The notes under the pieces: generated by a model
What the model was told of the DNA's origin: nothing
What the model saw: the letters and a program-made list of their open reading frames with translations, nothing else
Database searches by the model: none
NCBI RefSeq assembly: GCF_014904755.1
Contig: NZ_JACZFQ010000045.1
Span: forward strand, 16,825 to 80,824
DNA length: 64,000 bases
Direction: 5' to 3'
From: Neoluteolibacter marinus
Lineage (GTDB): Bacteria; Verrucomicrobiota; Verrucomicrobiia; Verrucomicrobiales; Akkermansiaceae
Made by a program: the position numbers and the translations under genes
Shown: positions 50,857-60,813 of the stretch, piece after piece
How the letters are laid out: the number at the start of each line of letters is the position of its first letter
Numbering within the stretch: position 1 is the stretch's first letter

Positions 50857-50886
50857 TTGTCTCCCCGGATTGGCGTCGCCTAGGAC
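50857..50886 (+). promoter_or_regulatory. Promoter-like site for the SHD1-hydrolase gene
   Basis: TTGTCT (50857-50862), 18-bp spacer, TAGGAC (50881-50886). The predicted start falls at the ATG (50894), implying a leaderless message. Confidence 0.35.
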
Positions 50887-50893
50887 TAGCGCC

Positions 50894-52174
50894 ATGACCG
50901 GAATGAAAACCCGTTTGGTTCTGGTGTTGGCCTGGGCCTGCCTGTTCCTTGCCGGTGCCGCCCGTGCGGACGACGAGTGGCGCACCTGGAAGAGCGCGGC
51001 CGGCACGGAAATCGAGGCGAAGCTGGTGTCCAAGGAGGGCAACCAGGTGACGCTCGAGAAGAAGGATGGCAAGAAGCTGGTGGTCAAGACCTCGCAACTC
51101 TCCGTTGCGGACCAGGAGTTCCTGTCGGCGATGGAGGCACCGGAGGAGGATCTGGATTTGATCATCGCCGAGCCCGGTGTCGTATCGGCGAAGATCGAGT
51201 GTGCCGGAGACTCCAAGTGGTCGTATTTCCTCTATCTTCCAAAGGTCTTCAAAACCGCGCGGAAGTGGCCGGTTTGCCTCATCATGGATCCGGGTGGCGG
51301 CTCGGCGGGAACCCTGAACCGTTACATCCCGGCAGCCGACCGGCTGGGGATCATCCTTGCGGTTTCGGTGGAGTCGAAGAACGGGTTCGCCGACTCCGAC
51401 CTGGCGATGATGGCGATGGTCAAGGACGTCTACGACCGGCTGCCGGTGCTCGAGGAAATGGCGATCTCGTCCGGGATGTCGGGCGGCAGCCGGATGGCCT
51501 ACCTGATGGCGGAGATGGAAGAAAACATTGCCGGGGTCCTGGCCTGCGGGTCGGGGGCCGGGGTGTATCTCAAGGAGGAAAGCTTCCGCCCGGCGAAGCT
51601 GCGCCGTGGCACGGTCATCTGTAGCCTGATCGGGACCAACGACTTCAACCGGCGGGAAGCGGCGAAATCGCACAAGGGCTTCGGCAAGGATGCCCGTATC
51701 ATCTGGTTCCCCGGCAACCACGACTGGGCGGGTGAGAACGTGATCATGGAAGGGCTGGCCGACGTTTACGGCAAGATCCTGAAGAACTCGAAGTCGAAGG
51801 AACTGGACCCGTTGCGGGTCGAGTATGCCAAGGCGATGCTCGCCTGGGCGAAGGAACAGGAGAAGGGCCAGCCGTGGGTGTCCTGTCACTGGGCCGAGTT
51901 CCTCGCCAGCTTTCCGGGAGACTCCGCGATCCAACAGGAGGCGGCGGCTTTCGCCACCACCTTGGGCCAGCAGACGGACGTCACCAACGCCCGCAAGGCG
52001 GAGAAGGCGATCGACGACTTCGCCGACAAGTACTTCTCCGACGGCGACACCAAGGGCGACAATACCCCCGACGCCTCGCGCGAGAAGGCCGCGGAGAAAG
52101 CCGCCGAACCCTACGTGGGGCTGCCGCAGGCGGAGATCCTGCAGCGGATGGGCGGGCCATCGCCGGCGCCGTGA
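50894..52174 (+). CDS. Secreted SHD1 domain + alpha/beta hydrolase-fold protein
   Basis: A 426-aa protein with signal peptide (cleaved after 'GAARA'). Residues ~28-80 are an SHD1-like domain ('EWRTWKSAAGTEIEAKLVSKEGNQVTLEKKDGKKLVVKTSQLSVADQEFL'), common in Planctomycetes-Verrucomicrobia exported proteins. Then comes a hydrolase-like domain with 'PVCLIMDPGGG', nucleophile-type 'ISSGMSGGSRMAYLMAE' and 'GNHDWAGENVI'. The C-terminal ~100 residues are charged and helical. Enzymatic activity is not established; the Ser motif differs from the canonical GxSxG by GMSGG. Confidence 0.78.
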   Translation: MTGMKTRLVLVLAWACLFLAGAARADDEWRTWKSAAGTEIEAKLVSKEGNQVTLEKKDGKKLVVKTSQLSVADQEFLSAMEAPEEDLDLIIAEPGVVSAKIECAGDSKWSYFLYLPKVFKTARKWPVCLIMDPGGGSAGTLNRYIPAADRLGIILAVSVESKNGFADSDLAMMAMVKDVYDRLPVLEEMAISSGMSGGSRMAYLMAEMEENIAGVLACGSGAGVYLKEESFRPAKLRRGTVICSLIGTNDFNRREAAKSHKGFGKDARIIWFPGNHDWAGENVIMEGLADVYGKILKNSKSKELDPLRVEYAKAMLAWAKEQEKGQPWVSCHWAEFLASFPGDSAIQQEAAAFATTLGQQTDVTNARKAEKAIDDFADKYFSDGDTKGDNTPDASREKAAEKAAEPYVGLPQAEILQRMGGPSPAP

Positions 52175-52184
52175 AGCGGGCGGC

Positions 52185-53603
52185 TCACCACGAATAGTGA
52201 GCCGTGTAGGTGATCTTCTTCTCCTCGTCCGGCGCGAGCTTCACGGTGAACTCGATGGTCTGCGCGTCTTTCTTCTCATGTTCCATCGAGGCGTTCTCGA
52301 TGTTCCAGTTCATCCAGCGCCAGAGGTGCTCGCGGACGATGATCTCCTTCGCGTCCTTGGAGCGGTTCTTCAAGGTGACCTCGATGGTCTCCTTCATCCA
52401 GTCGGCCCGGTCGTCGCGCTTGAAGTCGGCGACCTTGCGCTCCCCGACCAGGTCGAAGGCATTGCCGGTGTAGAGCGAGACCTCCTCGTTGCGGGGAGTG
52501 TGGCCGATGTTGTTCTCGCCCACGAACTCGAGGTTCCCGTCGGCGTCGTCGGAGCGGTAGAAGCGGACCCGGCCGGCCGGCAGGGGGACGCCCAGCCCGT
52601 TGGCCTCGTCGTTCTTGAACTCCCAGTAGATGGCCACGTCCTTCGGCCAGGTCTGGCCCTGCATCGGCTGGGTCTGCGGCTCGCTGCCGCCGAAGAAGCG
52701 CATTGATGCCGGGTCGTAGACATACTTCTTCGATGCCCTGACCGCCGGTGCGCGCAGGAACTCGACCTGCTTGGTCTCCTTGTCACGGATCGTCAGCGGA
52801 CGCGGCAGGGTGTAGAGGTGGAAGTCGTCAAAGGCCTTCTCCTGCACGCCTGCGTCGGCTTCCGCCAGTTTCATCATGCCCCGTGCCATGCGGGACTCCG
52901 GCACCGGCTGTTCGATGATGTTCACGTCGCCGGCCACCAGTTTGATCTTCGCATCCTCGAAGCCGGTGCCGCTGCGGTTGTCGACCGTGACCCAGCCGGT
53001 CAGCGTGACGGTTTCCCCCTTTTCCGGGGCGACGAGGTTGTAGTCGGCTTCCCAGCGGAAGCCGTTGCTGAGGTAGGACAGCTGGGCGTCGAAGCGGGCG
53101 TCGCCCGCGCTCTGGAGCGTCCAGCCGAGGGTCGGGCGGAGGATCGAGCCGTCGCCCAGCGCGGGGAAAAGCGGCTCGCCCGGGAGCTGGAAGCGCAGCT
53201 TGCCGTCGATCTCGATGATCGGCTCCTGCGGCTGGCCACCGGGAACATGGCCGGAGCGGATGATCTTGCCCGGCTTGATCTCGACCTTGCCGTCGGGGAA
53301 GACCTGGCGGAAGTCGATCTCCTGGCCCTCGAAATGGCTGAGCAAGAGCCATTTGTTGACCGGGTCGTTGCGGTAGCTCTGTTCAAGGATCGAGAACGCG
53401 GCCTTGCCGGCGGGGTCCCGGAGCACCACCGAGTCGGCCAGCACCTGGGCGGTCGCGCGGTCGAAAGTCAGGGTGTTTTCCCCGGCTTTCAGCTCCAGCG
53501 GCAGGGTTTCCCGGACCACGGCGAGGTTGCGGTTGTAGATGGTCAGCGCGGTTTCGGCGCTTGCGGCGGAAATGAGCATGGTGGTGATGGCGAGAGATTT
53601 CAT
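52185..53603 (-). CDS. DUF4139 exported protein
   Basis: A 472-aa protein from ATG 53603 with a short signal peptide ('MKSLAITTMLISAASA'). 'LTIYNRNLAVVRETLPLELKAGENTLTFD' is the typical start and 'SYLSNGFRWEADYNLVAPEKGETVTLTGWVTVDNRSGTGFEDAKIKLVAGDVN' is the DUF4139 core, with 'NNIGHTPRNEEVSLYTGNAFDLVGERKVADF' near the end. Family function is unknown; predicted periplasmic. Convergent with the SHD1-hydrolase gene, 10 bp apart. Confidence 0.9.
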   Translation of the reverse strand: MKSLAITTMLISAASAETALTIYNRNLAVVRETLPLELKAGENTLTFDRATAQVLADSVVLRDPAGKAAFSILEQSYRNDPVNKWLLLSHFEGQEIDFRQVFPDGKVEIKPGKIIRSGHVPGGQPQEPIIEIDGKLRFQLPGEPLFPALGDGSILRPTLGWTLQSAGDARFDAQLSYLSNGFRWEADYNLVAPEKGETVTLTGWVTVDNRSGTGFEDAKIKLVAGDVNIIEQPVPESRMARGMMKLAEADAGVQEKAFDDFHLYTLPRPLTIRDKETKQVEFLRAPAVRASKKYVYDPASMRFFGGSEPQTQPMQGQTWPKDVAIYWEFKNDEANGLGVPLPAGRVRFYRSDDADGNLEFVGENNIGHTPRNEEVSLYTGNAFDLVGERKVADFKRDDRADWMKETIEVTLKNRSKDAKEIIVREHLWRWMNWNIENASMEHEKKDAQTIEFTVKLAPDEEKKITYTAHYSW

Positions 53604-53692
53604 GTCAGGACGTTTTCCTTTGAAGCATGACACGCCCGGCGGGGATTTCTTGGAAAAAAAATCCGCCGCGGCCCGATCCGGGGTCCGGTCAT

Positions 53693-55123
53693 TCATTGCA
53701 CCGGCGCCATCAAGCGGGCGGCGCGGCAGGCCAGGCGGAACAGGAAGGAACGCTCGGTGAAGTCGCTGGTCTTGACCGGCGTCGAGTGCTGGAAGTCGAT
53801 GTCCAGCATGTGGGCGACCTCGTCGACGAAGCCGGGATCGGGGGACAAGGCGGAGATCTCGAAGTTCAGGCGGAACGAGCGGTTGTCGAGGTTGGCGGTG
53901 CCGACGCAGGCGAGGCGGTCGTCGACCAGGAAGACCTTCTGGTGGAGAAAGCCCCGGCGATAGCGGTGGAGGGTGACGCCATAGGGGATCGTCTGCTCAA
54001 GATAGGTGAACACGGAAAGCCAGACCAACAGGTGGTCGGCCTTCTCCGGGATCAGGATCCGCACGTCGACGCCGCGGATGGCGGCAGCCTGCAGGGCGGT
54101 GAGCACGCCGCCGTCGGGGACGAAATACGGCGAGGCGATCCACAACCGTTCCCGCGCGGTGTTGGCGGCCTCGGCGATCACCAGCTGCCACGAGTCCGCC
54201 GGATCGGCCGGGCCGGTGGGGATGATCGCGGCGGTCTGGTCGGCGGTTTCCGCCTGGCCGGACCAGGCGAGGTCCGGCAGCTCGTTGGCCGCCCAGTTCC
54301 AGTCCTCGAGGAAGACGAGCTGGATCGCCTGCACCGAAGGGCCGCGGATTTTCAGGTGGGTGTCCCGCCATTCCCCGAAGCGCTGGTCGCGGCCGAGGTA
54401 CTCGTCGCCGACATTCAGTCCGCCGACGAAGGCTTCCTTGCCGTCGACGACGACGATCTTGCGGTGGTTGCGGAAATTGATCTGCAGCCGCGACCACCAG
54501 TGACGGTTGGTGCCGAAGTAGTGGTGCGAGATCCCGGCGTCCTCGAGTTCCTTCAGATAGGAACGTGACAGCTTGTTCGAGCCGATCTCGTCGTAGAGGA
54601 AGTAGACGCGGACACCGGCGCGCGCACGGTCGATGAGGGCATCCTTGAAGCGGTTCCCGATGCGGTCGTTCTTCACGATGAAGAAGTTCACCAGCAGATA
54701 GTGCTCGGCCGAGGCGATCGACTTGAAGATGGCGTCGAAGGTCTCCTCGCCGTCGATCAGCAGGGTCAGCTGGTTGCCGCGGGTGAAGGGCAGGCCGCCG
54801 AGGAGTTCGGCGGCGCGGCCGAAGGCGTCGTCCGGCTTGATCTCGTAGTGGCGCAGCCGGCGGTGCATGTCTTCGGCCAGCTTCCGGAGCTCGGCATCCT
54901 CGCCGCGGCGGGCTCGGACATAGCCGGAGAAGCGGCTGCGCCCGGCGAACCAGTAGATCGGGATCGCGACCCAAGGCGCGGCGACCAGCGAGACGATCCA
55001 CGCGATCGTGCCCTGGGAGGTGCGCACGTTCATCAGCGCGTGGATGACGTGCAGCACCCCCAGCACGTGGAAGAGCACCAGGCCCGCGGCCACGAGGTAG
55101 GGGAGCCATTCGGAACTCGGCAT
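53693..55123 (-). CDS. cls: Cardiolipin synthase (phospholipase D family)
   Basis: A 476-aa protein with two N-terminal membrane helices and two HKD motifs: 'NHRKIVVVDGKEAFVGGLNVGDEY' and 'LHQKVFLVDDRLACVGTANLDNRS'. Intervening 'WIASPYFVPD' also fits. It makes cardiolipin from phosphatidylglycerol. Length is typical for ClsA. Upstream of the DUF4139 gene on the same strand, 90 bp apart. Confidence 0.94.
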   Translation of the reverse strand: MPSSEWLPYLVAAGLVLFHVLGVLHVIHALMNVRTSQGTIAWIVSLVAAPWVAIPIYWFAGRSRFSGYVRARRGEDAELRKLAEDMHRRLRHYEIKPDDAFGRAAELLGGLPFTRGNQLTLLIDGEETFDAIFKSIASAEHYLLVNFFIVKNDRIGNRFKDALIDRARAGVRVYFLYDEIGSNKLSRSYLKELEDAGISHHYFGTNRHWWSRLQINFRNHRKIVVVDGKEAFVGGLNVGDEYLGRDQRFGEWRDTHLKIRGPSVQAIQLVFLEDWNWAANELPDLAWSGQAETADQTAAIIPTGPADPADSWQLVIAEAANTARERLWIASPYFVPDGGVLTALQAAAIRGVDVRILIPEKADHLLVWLSVFTYLEQTIPYGVTLHRYRRGFLHQKVFLVDDRLACVGTANLDNRSFRLNFEISALSPDPGFVDEVAHMLDIDFQHSTPVKTSDFTERSFLFRLACRAARLMAPVQ

Positions 55124-55196
55124 CCGCCGAATCTAACCGGGAAGTCGTTCCCGCCAAGTCCGCGATGTGCCAAGGCCCCCGGACATGGGCGCGGGG

Positions 55197-56831
55197 TCAA
55201 TTGTCCGGCCAGTCGAGCAGGATGTTGTAGCGGAACACCCGGTTGTCGGGCAGGGTCGGTGTCTCGTCATTGTCGATGTGGTCGTAGACGTTCACCGGCG
55301 GGGTGATGCTGGCGTCCTTGCCGTAAATGAAGTCCTGGTCCTCGACGATGCAGCGGTAGGCCTTGTTGAGCTGGAGCGCGCGCTGAGGCGACGGGGTGAT
55401 CAGGTCGTAGACGTCCCTGGCCTGGCTCAGTTTCACGTGATCCAGCCGGCCGTCGCGGAACCAGCGCCCTGACATCTCGTCGTTGTTGCGGAACTCGCTG
55501 CCGCCGCCGACGCGGGCCAGATAGGTCGCGATTTCACCGGTCTTCTCGCCCAGGCTGGGGGCGTCGGGCATCCCCTTGAGGTTGATGTAGCCCCAGCCTC
55601 CAGCACCGTCGACCTTGCGCGGGAAGCTGAAGGTCTTGTCGATGGTCGAGCCGATCGAGTTGTGGCAGCTCATGCAGGAGAAGTTCTCCTCGAAGGTCAG
55701 CGCCCGCAGGCGGCCGCCGGCATTCTCGATGAAGCCCTGGACGGCCCAGCCGCTGCCGTTGTCGATGCCATTGTCGCCGATGCCGAGGTAGTCGGGCAAG
55801 GCGCCGGCGTCCTTGTCGTAGCTTTCCTCCTGGTAGCGCCGGGCGTAGACCGCCTTGTTCGCCTCGCGGACCTTGCGCAGGTAGCGGACCTCCTTCATGC
55901 GGGTCGAGACCCCGATGCTGCCGTCCTTGCCGACACCAACATAGCGGACGGTGTGGAGGAACTCGGTGCCCTTGGGGTAGAGGTGGGTGTCGATGAACTC
56001 GCCGGCCGCCGCGCCGACCCAGGAGTCGAGGCGGGTGATGCGGGTGGCGGTGCCGAGCTGGCCATCGCCGTCGAGGTCGGTGTCGAGTGCCGACTCCGGA
56101 AGCGGCGGGCAGGAGATCGAATCGAAGCCCTTGATCCGGGCCTCGAGGATCGAGAGGTTGGCTTGGTAGATCTCCCGCGAGTCGCGGCCACCGGTATCGC
56201 GGCGGAAGGCTGGAGCGAGGCGGATCATCACGTCGTCGGTCGAGCCGTTGGTCGGCCAGAAGGTGCTGGGCAGGGGCTTGTAGTTGAAAGCCACCCAGCC
56301 GCTGCCGTCCTTCGCGAAGCCGTGTTCGTCAAATGCCGCGGCGCCGAGATGAAGGTCCTTGAGATCGGGGATCCAACCCTCGAATCCGGCTTCACGCAGC
56401 CGGGAGGGGAGCTCGGAATAGTTGTCAGCCTGAATGTAGCCGAGGATCTCCTCGTCGGAGATGGCCGCGACCCGTTCGCTGCGGTCCTCGAAGAGGTTCT
56501 TCCAGTGGTTGGACATGCCCAGATCGCTGAACGCGTAGTCGCGCTGGAGGTCGCCGTCGTTCATGAGATTCTCGCGGCCCTCGATGTGGTCCTGGTGGCA
56601 GACGTAGCAGGGGTTGTGGCGGGCCTCGGTGCGGGTGTAGCACTGGGGGGGAACGGGGGCTTCGCCGTTCGACATCGCCCGCTTCGGATGGACCCCCGGG
56701 GCAGGCGGGATCACCGCGTCGCTGGCCTTGAGCTGCACGATCAGTTTTTCATAGGCCGCGGTGGCGGGATCGGCCGCCTGGACGAGAAGCGGGAGGCTGG
56801 CGAGGACGGTGGTGATGAGGTTCCGGGACAT
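55197..56831 (-). CDS. Secreted di-heme-type c cytochrome-like protein
   Basis: A 544-aa protein with signal peptide 'MSRNLITTVLASLPLLVQA'. Two CxxCH heme sites are seen: 'NPCYVCHQDH' (about residue 75) and 'FSCMSCHNSIGS' (about 385). Between and after them lie Trp/Asp-rich segments ('DTDLDGDGQLGT', 'DNGIDNGSGWAVQGF'). It is encoded just downstream of a DUF839/PhoX-like gene on the same strand, 154 bp apart, so the two may act together. I do not know a characterised homolog; a redox role in the periplasm is inferred. Confidence 0.75.
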   Translation of the reverse strand: MSRNLITTVLASLPLLVQAADPATAAYEKLIVQLKASDAVIPPAPGVHPKRAMSNGEAPVPPQCYTRTEARHNPCYVCHQDHIEGRENLMNDGDLQRDYAFSDLGMSNHWKNLFEDRSERVAAISDEEILGYIQADNYSELPSRLREAGFEGWIPDLKDLHLGAAAFDEHGFAKDGSGWVAFNYKPLPSTFWPTNGSTDDVMIRLAPAFRRDTGGRDSREIYQANLSILEARIKGFDSISCPPLPESALDTDLDGDGQLGTATRITRLDSWVGAAAGEFIDTHLYPKGTEFLHTVRYVGVGKDGSIGVSTRMKEVRYLRKVREANKAVYARRYQEESYDKDAGALPDYLGIGDNGIDNGSGWAVQGFIENAGGRLRALTFEENFSCMSCHNSIGSTIDKTFSFPRKVDGAGGWGYINLKGMPDAPSLGEKTGEIATYLARVGGGSEFRNNDEMSGRWFRDGRLDHVKLSQARDVYDLITPSPQRALQLNKAYRCIVEDQDFIYGKDASITPPVNVYDHIDNDETPTLPDNRVFRYNILLDWPDN

Positions 56832-56932
56832 CGCGGGATGAGGTTCGGGGGCGGATCATGGAGGCAGCCCGTGCGGGGGGAACCGGGGCACTGCAACGTT
56901 TTCGAAACAGGACGCGGCCAGGGCACGGGAAG

Positions 56933-56958
56933 GGGGGAGGGCCTTGCGACCCTCCCCC
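56933..56958. terminator. GC-rich hairpin between PhoX-like and cytochrome genes
   Basis: GGGGGAGGG (56933-56941) pairs with CCCTCCCCC (56950-56958) around an 8-nt loop, 28 bp past the stop codon of the PhoX-like gene on the minus strand. No T-tract, so it may attenuate or protect the transcript end instead of fully terminating. Confidence 0.45.
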
Positions 56959-56985
56959 TGTGGAAGCCATGAACAGGGCGGTAGT

Positions 56986-58494
56986 TTACTCGCCGAAGGG
57001 AGCCTTCGCCTTGTTGAGTTGCTTGACGAACTTCTCGTCTTCGATGTGGGTCACGTTGAACATCCACACCGCGTCGCCGAGGCCGTCAGGCACGTTGGCG
57101 AGGTCGGTGCTGTCCGGGTGCTGGACACAGACCGAAAACTCGGTCGGAACGACCGGGTTCCAGATCATGCCGGTGGCTTCGCAGCCGTCGACGCGGATGC
57201 TCATGAAGTGGTCGAGCGACTCGCCGACACCGTCGTTGTCGGTGTCGCGGACGAACCAGATGTCACCGCCGGTGGAGGAGGAGTTGGGGGCATCTTCGAT
57301 CACGTAGATGTTGCCGAGCGCGTCGATCGCCAGATTGTCCGGCGAGTCGAGGCTGGCGGTGGTGGCGTCGAAGCCGAGGTTCTTCGGCGAGTCGTCGCTG
57401 ATGAAGGTGCGGACGATGGCCTTGTTGCCATTGCGGTTCTTGCGACCCTTGCCGCCGAGCATCTCGACGGAGTAGACGGTCTTCTCGGAGGTGGCGGTGA
57501 AGTAGATGACCTCGTGGCCGTTCTTCAACTTGCTGACAGCCATGTCTTCCGGGCGCCCGTAGGGGGTGCCGCCGGCGTCGTCGGCGGCGGTGCGGCCGGC
57601 GCGGGCCTCGAGGTCCTCGAAATCGTCGACGAAGGGATCAGAGATGCCGGGAAGCGGCACGCCGTCCTCGTCGGTCAGCGCCACCCAGGTGGCTTCGCCG
57701 GTGCGGGCGGCCGGCGCGTTGGTGGCGGAATTCCAGTTTTCCGAGGCGATGCCGGTGAATCCGTCGACCGAGAGGACGAAGGTCTGGCCCTTGGTGTAAT
57801 CACCGGGGGCCGACATCACGAACTTGTAAATCGAGCCCGAGTTGTTCTCGTCGACGAAGTAGATGGTGTCGTCGACCTTCTTGGAGAAGTTGATGCCTTC
57901 GTGGGAAACATTGGCGATGCTCTCGAGGACGCGGCTCTCGATCTCCCCGGCCGGCGCCAGCGGATTGAGGATCTCGACGATGCGGCCGGTGCCCGACCAT
58001 TCCTCACCGGCGATCACGGTATTGTTGGGCGTCCAGCGGCAGGGATCGAAGGCACCGAAATCGTTGGAGAAGTCGCCGTTCTCGCCCTGGCCGTCACCCT
58101 GGAAGATGAGCTCGGCGAAGTTGTTATAGATGTCGTAGCGGGTGACGCCGGCGCCCCACTGGCTTTCGTGAGGGATGAAGAGGTAGCTGCCGGTGGGATC
58201 GTAGGCGATCATGTCGAACATCGACGCTCCGGTGCCGAGGTTGGCGGCGCGGCCGATCGACTGGCCGTAGCTGAGGACCTGGTCCTCGACTTCGCGCAGG
58301 CTGACGATGTTCTTCTGGCTGATGCCGGCGGGAGTGACCCACGGCGAGGTGAGCTCGGCGGCGGAGCTCGGATCGGTCACCGGGGCGGACTCGGTGAGCG
58401 GGATGAACCAGGTGTCGGTCCCGGCCATGGCCGCGTGGGTGCCGATGAGGGTGGCGGTGAGCGCGAGGCGGGTGCGCATGGATTGGCGTTTCAT
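56986..58494 (-). CDS. PhoX-like (DUF839) exported protein 2
   Basis: A 502-aa protein; start at 58494 or ATG 58479 ('MRTRLALTATLIGTHAAMA' is the signal peptide). DUF839 features: 'MIAYDPTGSYLFIPHESQWGAGVTRYDIYNN', 'FGAFDPCRWTPNNTVIAGEEWSGTGRI', 'VSHEGINFSKKVDDTIYFVDENNSGSIYKFVM' and 'LDSPDNLAIDALGNIYVIEDAP', forming a likely beta-propeller. It differs from the copy at 15960 by a classical signal peptide in place of the RR leader. Upstream of the cytochrome gene. Confidence 0.83.
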   Translation of the reverse strand: MKRQSMRTRLALTATLIGTHAAMAGTDTWFIPLTESAPVTDPSSAAELTSPWVTPAGISQKNIVSLREVEDQVLSYGQSIGRAANLGTGASMFDMIAYDPTGSYLFIPHESQWGAGVTRYDIYNNFAELIFQGDGQGENGDFSNDFGAFDPCRWTPNNTVIAGEEWSGTGRIVEILNPLAPAGEIESRVLESIANVSHEGINFSKKVDDTIYFVDENNSGSIYKFVMSAPGDYTKGQTFVLSVDGFTGIASENWNSATNAPAARTGEATWVALTDEDGVPLPGISDPFVDDFEDLEARAGRTAADDAGGTPYGRPEDMAVSKLKNGHEVIYFTATSEKTVYSVEMLGGKGRKNRNGNKAIVRTFISDDSPKNLGFDATTASLDSPDNLAIDALGNIYVIEDAPNSSSTGGDIWFVRDTDNDGVGESLDHFMSIRVDGCEATGMIWNPVVPTEFSVCVQHPDSTDLANVPDGLGDAVWMFNVTHIEDEKFVKQLNKAKAPFGE

Positions 58495-58840
58495 ATCAGT
58501 CGGTATGTGCGAGGCTGCTGTTAGAGAAGTCAGGGCGGATCCTGTCGGGGGTGCCCGGACCGCCGGGATCCAATACCCGGTTGCGGATCGCGCAGTGATT
58601 TCGAGGTGCCAAAATATTCACGTGGCAACTTCGTATCCAAAGCGGGGTGAGAGGCCGCGGGCGGGTGACATGCTTGTTGCAGAAAGGGCGGTGCCGGACC
58701 GGGCGCGGATGTCTCCGCTCTTGCCCCCGACCCGGCCGCGGACGAGGCTGGAAGCGGCTTGCATGACGCCGGCTACAATTTTTCTTAGGCAGCGGGATGT
58801 TTCTCATGCGCTGGTAGACCACAGAAAGAACGCGAATTTC
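58495..58840. other. Intergenic region between the PhoX-like gene and the Bat operon
   Basis: A 346-bp divergent intergenic region. It should hold promoters for both sides, but no convincing -35/-10 pair stands out. A small TGCCA/TGGCA inverted repeat lies near 58606-58626. Open frames crossing it are in non-conserved sequence upstream of moxR and are not credible. Confidence 0.5.
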
Positions 58841-59857
<1,017 letters not shown>

Positions 59858-59877
59858 AGACGGAGGACTGCAAGATT

Positions 59878-60813
59878 TTGAAATCGAAGCGACAGCTGCG
59901 GGAGGAAGAGGAAAACGAGGCGCGGGTGGCGGAGATCATGGGCCGGGTGCGGCGGATGGACATCCGCACCAGCCGGCTGGTGGATGATCATCTGTCGGGA
60001 AGCTACGCCAGCGTCTTCAAGGGGCGCGGGATGGACTTCGACCGGGTGCGCAACTACGTGCCCGGCGACGACGTGCGGATGATCGATTGGAACGTGACGG
60101 CCCGCACCGGCGATCCGTTCATCAAGACCTTCACCGAGGAGCGCGAACTCACGATCCTGCTGATGATCGACGTCAGCGCGTCGTCGGACTTCGGCTCGAG
60201 CGAAGCCAGCAAGCGCGAGCTGCAGACCGAGATCGCCGGCGTGATGGCGGCCTCGGCGATCCGCAACCGCGACAAGGTCGGGCTGGTGCTGTTCACCGAC
60301 GAGGTCGAACTCTACATCCCGCCGCTGAAGGGCCGCTCGAACATCCTGCGGGTGATCCGTGAAGCGCTGTTCTTCCAGCCGGCCGGCCGCGGGACCAATC
60401 TCAACGGCGCGCTGGATTTCGTGAACCGCGTGCTGCGGCGGCGGGCGGTGGTGTTCCTGATCTCCGACTTCCGGCTGACCGGCGGCCAGACCCCGGCGGA
60501 GCTGCAGCACAAGCTGGGCGTGACCGGGCGGCACCACGACGTGATCGCGATGTCGGTCAACGATCCCCGCGAGCAGGAGCTGCCGGATGTCGGCGTGCTG
60601 AGGATCGAGGATGCCGAGACCGGGGAGGTGGTCGAACTGGACACCGGCAAGGCGAAGGTGAGGGACGCATACCGGCAGCAGGCGGTGAATCGCCGCGAGA
60701 CCATGACCTCCGCCATCCGGCGCAGCGGGGTCGACTATCTCGAGTTCAGCAACGGCGGAGACTGGATGCCCGCGCTGATGAACTTTTTCCGGAACCGGAG
60801 GCACAGGGCGTGA
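59878..60813 (+). CDS. DUF58 protein with VWA-like domain
   Basis: A 311-aa protein from TTG 59878. 'GSYASVFKGRGMDFDRVRNYVPGDDVRMIDWNVTARTGDPFIKTFTEERELTI' is the DUF58 hallmark. 'LLMIDVSASSDFGSS' gives a DxSxS metal-dependent adhesion motif, and 'VVFLISDFRL' follows. It overlaps the next gene (GTGATG at 60810). A standard partner of MoxR in Bat operons. Confidence 0.94.
   Translation: MKSKRQLREEEENEARVAEIMGRVRRMDIRTSRLVDDHLSGSYASVFKGRGMDFDRVRNYVPGDDVRMIDWNVTARTGDPFIKTFTEERELTILLMIDVSASSDFGSSEASKRELQTEIAGVMAASAIRNRDKVGLVLFTDEVELYIPPLKGRSNILRVIREALFFQPAGRGTNLNGALDFVNRVLRRRAVVFLISDFRLTGGQTPAELQHKLGVTGRHHDVIAMSVNDPREQELPDVGVLRIEDAETGEVVELDTGKAKVRDAYRQQAVNRRETMTSAIRRSGVDYLEFSNGGDWMPALMNFFRNRRHRA

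Noticed and set aside
58307..58840. Upstream extension of the moxR frame across the intergenic region
   Set aside because: It overlaps the start of the divergent PhoX-like gene, and MoxR homology begins after ATG 58841.
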